From Anaerolineae bacterium (GTDB lineage: Bacteria; Chloroflexota; Anaerolineae; UBA1429), in contig JAFGLK010000548.1 of NCBI GenBank assembly GCA_016928125.1, positions 1 through 5,162 on the forward strand: a stretch of 5,162 nt of DNA, written 5' to 3'. The translations under genes were made by a program, and so were the position numbers. Numbering within the stretch: the stretch's first letter is position 1; every line of letters begins with the position of its first letter. This document shows, one piece after another, positions 4,540-5,162 of the stretch. The notes below the pieces were generated by a model. The model saw nothing but the letters and a program-made list of their open reading frames with translations, had not been told where the DNA came from and did no database searches.

Positions 4540-5162
4540 GTGACAAATCAAGTGCTGGTCGGCATTTCGATGCACCCCGAGGCCGAACGGCAACTCAAAC
4601 TCGAGGCCGATGTCGACAGGCTTCCGCATGACGAGGCGGCCCTCGTCGAGGCTCTGGCCACGTGCGATGGCCTGATCGCCTATGTGCCGACGCTGAGCGA
4701 GTCGGCCTTGAAGGCCGCGATAAGACTCAAGGTGATCGCCTGCCACGCCTGCCCCGACGATCTGCTTGCAGCAGCCACTCGGCGCGGCATTCGCGTGACT
4801 GACGTGCCCTCCATGCGGGCCACTGTCGCCGACATGGCCCTGGCGCTGCTCTACGCTGCGGCACGGAATATCGCCCAGGCCGATGCGGCCATCCGCCGGG
4901 GCGAGTGGGACGGCCAGACCGATCTGAAGGTGCGCTACTCAGGACACGACGTCTTTGGCAAGACGCTGGGCATCGTGGGGCTGGGGCTCATCGGCGCGAT
5001 CCTGGCCCGGCGCGTGCAAGGCTTTGACATGCGCATCCTGTACTACGATCCTGTGCGACGTGAGGATCTGGAGCGCGAGCTGGGGCTGGAGTATGTCCTG
5101 CTGGACACGCTTCTGGCTGAGGCGGACATCGTCTCGCTGCATGTGCGCCTGGACGAGCGGAC
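4540..5162 (+). CDS. D-isomer-specific 2-hydroxyacid dehydrogenase, 3' end beyond window
   Basis: Partial gene: 207 codons plus two bases, open to the window edge, out of roughly 310-340 expected. It starts at GTG 4540. The family reversibly reduces 2-keto acids to D-2-hydroxy acids with NAD(P)H (glyoxylate/hydroxypyruvate reductase, phosphoglycerate dehydrogenase and relatives). The first part of the substrate domain is residues 1-95, with CDGLIAYVPTLSESAL (42-57) and RRGIRVTDVP (81-90). MRATVADMALALLYAAARN (92-110) is the hinge helix usually seen as atVAd.a.al.Laa.R. The nucleotide domain has GKTLGIVGLGLIG (140-152), giving GxGxxG at 147-152 with Leu where Arg is usual, then ILYYDP (166-171), whose D170 at the end of beta-2 indicates NAD rather than NADP. 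ADIVSLHV (195-202) is the expected SLH motif. The catalytic Arg, Glu and His lie beyond the window. The substrate-binding loop normally reading GxGxDN is replaced by HACPDD (69-74) and appears two residues short. The substrate is therefore uncertain. Confidence 0.9.
   Translation, partial: MTNQVLVGISMHPEAERQLKLEADVDRLPHDEAALVEALATCDGLIAYVPTLSESALKAAIRLKVIACHACPDDLLAAATRRGIRVTDVPSMRATVADMALALLYAAARNIAQADAAIRRGEWDGQTDLKVRYSGHDVFGKTLGIVGLGLIGAILARRVQGFDMRILYYDPVRREDLERELGLEYVLLDTLLAEADIVSLHVRLDER

Noticed and set aside
1..5162. CRISPR array, tRNA, rRNA, transposase or phage genes
   Set aside because: I saw no regularly spaced direct repeats, tRNA cloverleaf, rRNA-like sequence, or transposase or integrase coding region on either strand.

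Overview
This is a GC-rich bacterial window (by eye, roughly 60% G+C or a little more) in which every supportable gene lies on the + strand. Each gene has a recognisable Shine-Dalgarno sequence and two use GTG starts. The content is catabolic and redox enzymology: no mobile-element proteins, rRNA, tRNA or CRISPR array is visible. A tungsten/molybdenum-pterin aldehyde:ferredoxin oxidoreductase (AOR) beside sugar-acid enzymes points to an anaerobic or facultatively anaerobic, possibly thermophilic, soil, sediment or hot-spring bacterium. Chloroflexota is my best guess, from general knowledge of where such clusters occur, and is weakly supported.

Layout: 1-79 is a leader with no callable gene. 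80-1234 is an enolase-superfamily acid-sugar dehydratase of the galactonate-dehydratase (DgoD) type with a complete set of metal and acid/base residues. 1284-1802 is a vicinal-oxygen-chelate (VOC/glyoxalase) protein. 1835-2344 is a short nitroreductase-family flavoprotein. The gaps between these three genes are 49 and 32 bases, so they look like one transcription unit. 2345-2513 is noncoding and unusual: a perfect 15-bp inverted repeat (2346-2360 / 2478-2492) fills nearly the whole gap and encloses three local hairpins. 2514-4406 is the AOR. 4407-4539 is a gap holding a strong 13-bp hairpin. 4540 to the window end is the N-terminal two thirds of an NAD-dependent D-2-hydroxyacid dehydrogenase, cut off by the window edge and starting with GTG.

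How they may work together (inference): the dehydratase would convert an aldonic acid to a 2-keto-3-deoxy acid, the hydroxyacid dehydrogenase would interconvert a 2-keto and a 2-hydroxy acid, and the AOR would oxidise an aldehyde to a carboxylate while reducing ferredoxin. The VOC protein and nitroreductase could handle a side product or a further isomerisation or redox step. No transporter, aldolase, kinase or regulator is in view, so the substrate cannot be named.

The most interesting item is the inverted-repeat element just upstream of the AOR, which could be a structured 5' UTR RNA or a small MITE-like insertion. Next are two departures at functionally important positions: the glycine-rich substrate loop is missing in the dehydrogenase, and an Asp is replaced by Asn in the second pterin-binding motif of the AOR.
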